A stretch of DNA of 64,000 nucleotides from Sphingobacterium sp. SRCM116780 (GTDB taxonomy: Bacteria > Bacteroidota > Bacteroidia > Sphingobacteriales > Sphingobacteriaceae). The translations under genes and the position numbers were made by a program. How positions within the stretch are numbered: the stretch's first letter is position 1; the number at the start of each line of letters is the position of its first letter. This document shows, piece by piece, positions 61,799 through 64,000 of this stretch. Location of the stretch: the NCBI RefSeq assembly GCF_021442025.1, contig NZ_CP090446.1, positions 1,550,001-1,614,000 of the forward strand. Reading direction: 5' to 3'. The notes beneath the pieces are model-generated. The model saw only the letters and a program-made list of their open reading frames with translations, was not told where the DNA came from and searched no databases.

Positions 61799-63223
61799 TT
61801 GATCGTGCATATTAAAGAATTATTGATTCAACGCTTTCCTTGGACAGCAACTCCACAGCAAAATTCTGTTTTTGAATTGTTAGCTACATTTTTGAGTTCC
61901 TTCCGTACACAAGACTGTTTTGTTTTAAAAGGTTATGCAGGAACGGGTAAAACAACTATTATTTCTGCCCTTGTACAAACGTTACCTTATATTAAGAAAA
62001 AAGCTGTTCTTCTTGCACCTACAGGTCGAGCAGCTAAAGTTATGAGCTATTATTCAGGAAGACCGGCGCTAACCATACATAAAAAAATATACCGCAAAAA
62101 AAACGCTGTGTCCTTTCAGTTAGACTTCACTTTAGCTGAAAATTTGCATGAAGATACGCTATTCATTATTGATGAGTCTTCGATGATCTCGAATGAAAGT
62201 GTCAATATGTTTTCAAAAAGTTTATTGGATGATCTAGTCAGGTATGTACGCAGTGGAAAGAATTGTGCTATTATGTTTGTAGGCGATACTGCCCAATTAC
62301 CTCCAGTGGGTCTATGGGAAAGTCCAGCATTGAATGCCGCTTACCTGGAAAATGAATTCTATTTCCATCCTTACACTTTTGAACTAACAGATGTCGTACG
62401 ACAACAGAAAAGTTCTGGTATTCTTTTTAATGCGACTAAGATTAGGCAAGAAATCAATTTGGAAGAATTAGAAGGAACCTACCCTTTTCCTAAATTCATA
62501 ACAAATGGATTTAAAGATATTTATCGTATGACAGGAGAACGTTTAATTGAAGGAATACATTATGCTTATGACAAATTTGGCATCGAAAACACGATGATTA
62601 TTTGTCGGTCAAATAAATCTGCTAACCTTTATAATCAGCATATCCGCAATCAAATTCTATTTCGTGAAGAAGAAATAACAGGTGGGGATCATATTATGGT
62701 CGTCCGCAACAATTATTTTTGGCTACAAGAAAACGACATTGAAAATGGGTTTATTGCAAATGGTGACATGGCTAAAGTGAGAAAAGTAAGTCATGTGCAT
62801 GAACAGCATGGTTTTCGGTTTGCAGATATCACCCTTGAGTTTATGGATACCCAAAATCAGGAACCGATTACCTGTCGCGTTATTTTGGACAGCCTGTATA
62901 CCGATAGCCCAAATCTTCCTTATGAGGAGCAAAAAAAACTTTATGAAGCCGTAGCACAGGATTATGAAGATATTTTCTTAAAACAAGATCGTTTGGATGC
63001 CATCAAGAAAGATCCTTATTATAATGCTTTGCAAATTAAGTTTGCTTTTGCTATTACTTGTCACAAAGCACAAGGAGGACAATGGCCAGCTGTTTTTGTC
63101 GACCAAGGTTATCTGACAGATGAAATGTTAACGACAGAATTTTTACGCTGGCTATATACTGGAATAACACGAGCAACAGAAGAGTTATTTTTAGTAAATT
63201 TCAATGAAAAGTTCTATTCATAG
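61799..63223 (+). CDS. RecD-like ATP-dependent DNA helicase (AAA/UvrD-like C-terminal)
   Basis: 474 residues. Walker A GYAGTGKTT (about 45-52), LLAPTGRAAKVMSYYSG, Walker B FIIDESSM, FVGDTAQLPPVG, and the C-terminal helicase motif KFAFAITCHKAQGGQWPAVFV and LYTGITRATEELFLV. Superfamily 1 helicases of this size are common in Bacteroidota and are thought to act in DNA repair. There is no ATG near the start: TTG at 61799 or GTG at 61805 must be used, which may keep expression low. The next upstream gene is divergent. Confidence 0.9.
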   Translation: MIVHIKELLIQRFPWTATPQQNSVFELLATFLSSFRTQDCFVLKGYAGTGKTTIISALVQTLPYIKKKAVLLAPTGRAAKVMSYYSGRPALTIHKKIYRKKNAVSFQLDFTLAENLHEDTLFIIDESSMISNESVNMFSKSLLDDLVRYVRSGKNCAIMFVGDTAQLPPVGLWESPALNAAYLENEFYFHPYTFELTDVVRQQKSSGILFNATKIRQEINLEELEGTYPFPKFITNGFKDIYRMTGERLIEGIHYAYDKFGIENTMIICRSNKSANLYNQHIRNQILFREEEITGGDHIMVVRNNYFWLQENDIENGFIANGDMAKVRKVSHVHEQHGFRFADITLEFMDTQNQEPITCRVILDSLYTDSPNLPYEEQKKLYEAVAQDYEDIFLKQDRLDAIKKDPYYNALQIKFAFAITCHKAQGGQWPAVFVDQGYLTDEMLTTEFLRWLYTGITRATEELFLVNFNEKFYS

Positions 63224-63277
63224 CTATGGTTAACTAAAATATTACAAGACTTACTTTTTTCTCACCTGATTACTTAA

Positions 63278-63285
63278 TACTTTTG
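63278..63285 (+). promoter_or_regulatory. Putative -7 box TACTTTTG of the S9 peptidase gene
   Basis: Exact TAnnTTTG match 28 bases before the ATG at 63313. Confidence 0.5.
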
Positions 63286-63312
63286 GTTTTTAATTACATT
63301 ATAAAACCTAAA

Positions 63313-64000
63313 ATGAATAAGATTTACTTATTCTTAGGGCTGTTGCTCACAACTTTTTGTGCGTCAGCCCAAGAATCAATTTCAAAACCTCAAGCAAACT
63401 ATCAATTAGCCTCCAAATTTTCACCTGATAAGCTTAGAAAAATGATTTTTTCTACGACGGTTACACCAAATTGGATTAATTTTTCAGATCGATTCTGGTA
63501 TGATTTCACCTCTCCGCAAGGAAAAAACTGGTATCTCGTAGATCCTGTGGTGAAGAAAAAAGAACTTTTATTTGATAATGAAAACTTAGCCGCACAAATT
63601 ACTAAAATTGTTAAGAATCCATTTGATGCTCAACACTTATTGCTACAAAATCTAAGATTTACAAAAGATGAGAAGAAAATTAGATTTGAAGTAGCAAGCA
63701 GCAAAGATACGATCAAATCGAAAGAGGAAATTGAAAAATTAAAAGTTAAAACAGACACGTTAAAAAAGAAACTTTTTTACCTGGAGTATGATTTAGCAAC
63801 AAAGAAGGTAATCGAGTTGAATGATAAGACAAAAGAAAAGAAAAAATTAGATTGGGCAACCTTTTCCCCAGATACGAATACAATTTATTTTGCTAAAGAT
63901 TATAATTTGTATTGGATGGATCGTACTAATTACGAAAAGGCATTGAAGAATGAAAAAGATAGCACCGTAGTTGAGCATCAAATTACAAAAGACGGAGTTC
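63313..64000 (+). CDS. S9-family peptidase (DPP IV type), N-terminal part, cut by the window end
   Basis: 229 codons visible, open at the right edge. Signal peptide MNKIYLFLGLLLTTFCASAQ. The following sequence is the beginning of a DPP IV-like propeller: YQLASKFSPDKLRKMIFSTT, WYDFTSPQGKNWYLVDPVVK, LRFTKDEKKIRFEVASS and LDWATFSPDTNTIYFAKDYN-type blades, with a long charged insertion (KSKEEIEKLKVKTDTLKKK). The catalytic alpha/beta-hydrolase domain would lie beyond 64000. The protein is probably a periplasmic dipeptidyl peptidase. Confidence 0.8.
   Translation, partial: MNKIYLFLGLLLTTFCASAQESISKPQANYQLASKFSPDKLRKMIFSTTVTPNWINFSDRFWYDFTSPQGKNWYLVDPVVKKKELLFDNENLAAQITKIVKNPFDAQHLLLQNLRFTKDEKKIRFEVASSKDTIKSKEEIEKLKVKTDTLKKKLFYLEYDLATKKVIELNDKTKEKKKLDWATFSPDTNTIYFAKDYNLYWMDRTNYEKALKNEKDSTVVEHQITKDGV

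Noticed and set aside
1..64000. CRISPR arrays, prophage or conjugation genes
   Set aside because: No regular spaced repeats, Cas, integrase, capsid or transfer genes were seen on either strand.

Overview
The window reads as chromosomal DNA of a low-GC member of the Bacteroidota, most likely a Sphingobacteriaceae (Sphingobacterium-like) bacterium. The signs are promoters of the TAnnTTTG type, a bacillithiol gene (bshB1), the rsmD-DUF3822-coaD neighbourhood, a sulfite reductase with a C-terminal HEPN-like domain, a metal RND pump fused to its outer-membrane factor, and many small Cys-lipoproteins. No phage, CRISPR or conjugation genes were seen.

Layout. 1-4.5 kb: accessory genes (VanW-like/glycosyltransferase protein, SUKH-type protein, secreted and DUF6714-like proteins) and a palindromic intergenic element. 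4.6-8.9 kb: DUF1801, TraB/GumN, pirin and an ABC-F protein. 9.0-15.2 kb: a decaying stretch. An IS256-family element with exact 8-bp target duplications splits a lipoprotein gene whose frame is restored on paper by removing it. A beta-propeller gene and a serine hydrolase gene are each cut by one in-frame stop, with an intact AraC regulator between them. 15.9-24.1 kb: enolase-superfamily enzyme, then a LytTR response regulator and TPR histidine kinase followed by an RCC1-repeat lipoprotein and small secreted proteins. Three period-20/21 direct repeats in this part and at 9 kb look like LytTR operators. 24.3-35.4 kb: tRNA-Lys, a copper P-type ATPase with three metal-binding modules, and a housekeeping block (purA-pabB-tatD-tcdA, fur, relA/spoT).

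35.5-43.5 kb: DUF4294, glutathione peroxidase, bshB1, dgkA-GNAT, a PQQ-type sugar dehydrogenase lipoprotein, and a PstSCAB-like ABC importer. 43.6-50 kb: a complete assimilatory sulfate operon (sulfite reductase, siroheme genes, APS reductase, cysD, cysN) divergent from that importer. The importer's binding protein has lost most hydroxyl residues expected for phosphate, and the sulfate operon has no permease, so the two units may form one sulfur (or oxyanion) acquisition locus. 50-50.9 kb: a gene-poor stretch with a large inverted repeat. 50.9-57.8 kb: YceI, HopJ and a heavy-metal efflux operon whose 1440-residue protein joins the inner-membrane pump to a TolC-like factor and carries an internal Met plus signal peptide at the junction. 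58-64 kb: gdhA, coaD-rsmD-DUF3822, a RecD-like helicase and the start of an S9 peptidase.

I found no unmistakable new defence or mobile system. The strongest unusual items are the IS-split lipoprotein, the Pst-like/sulfate locus, the pump-channel fusion, the LytTR-type operators and the 50.5-kb palindrome.
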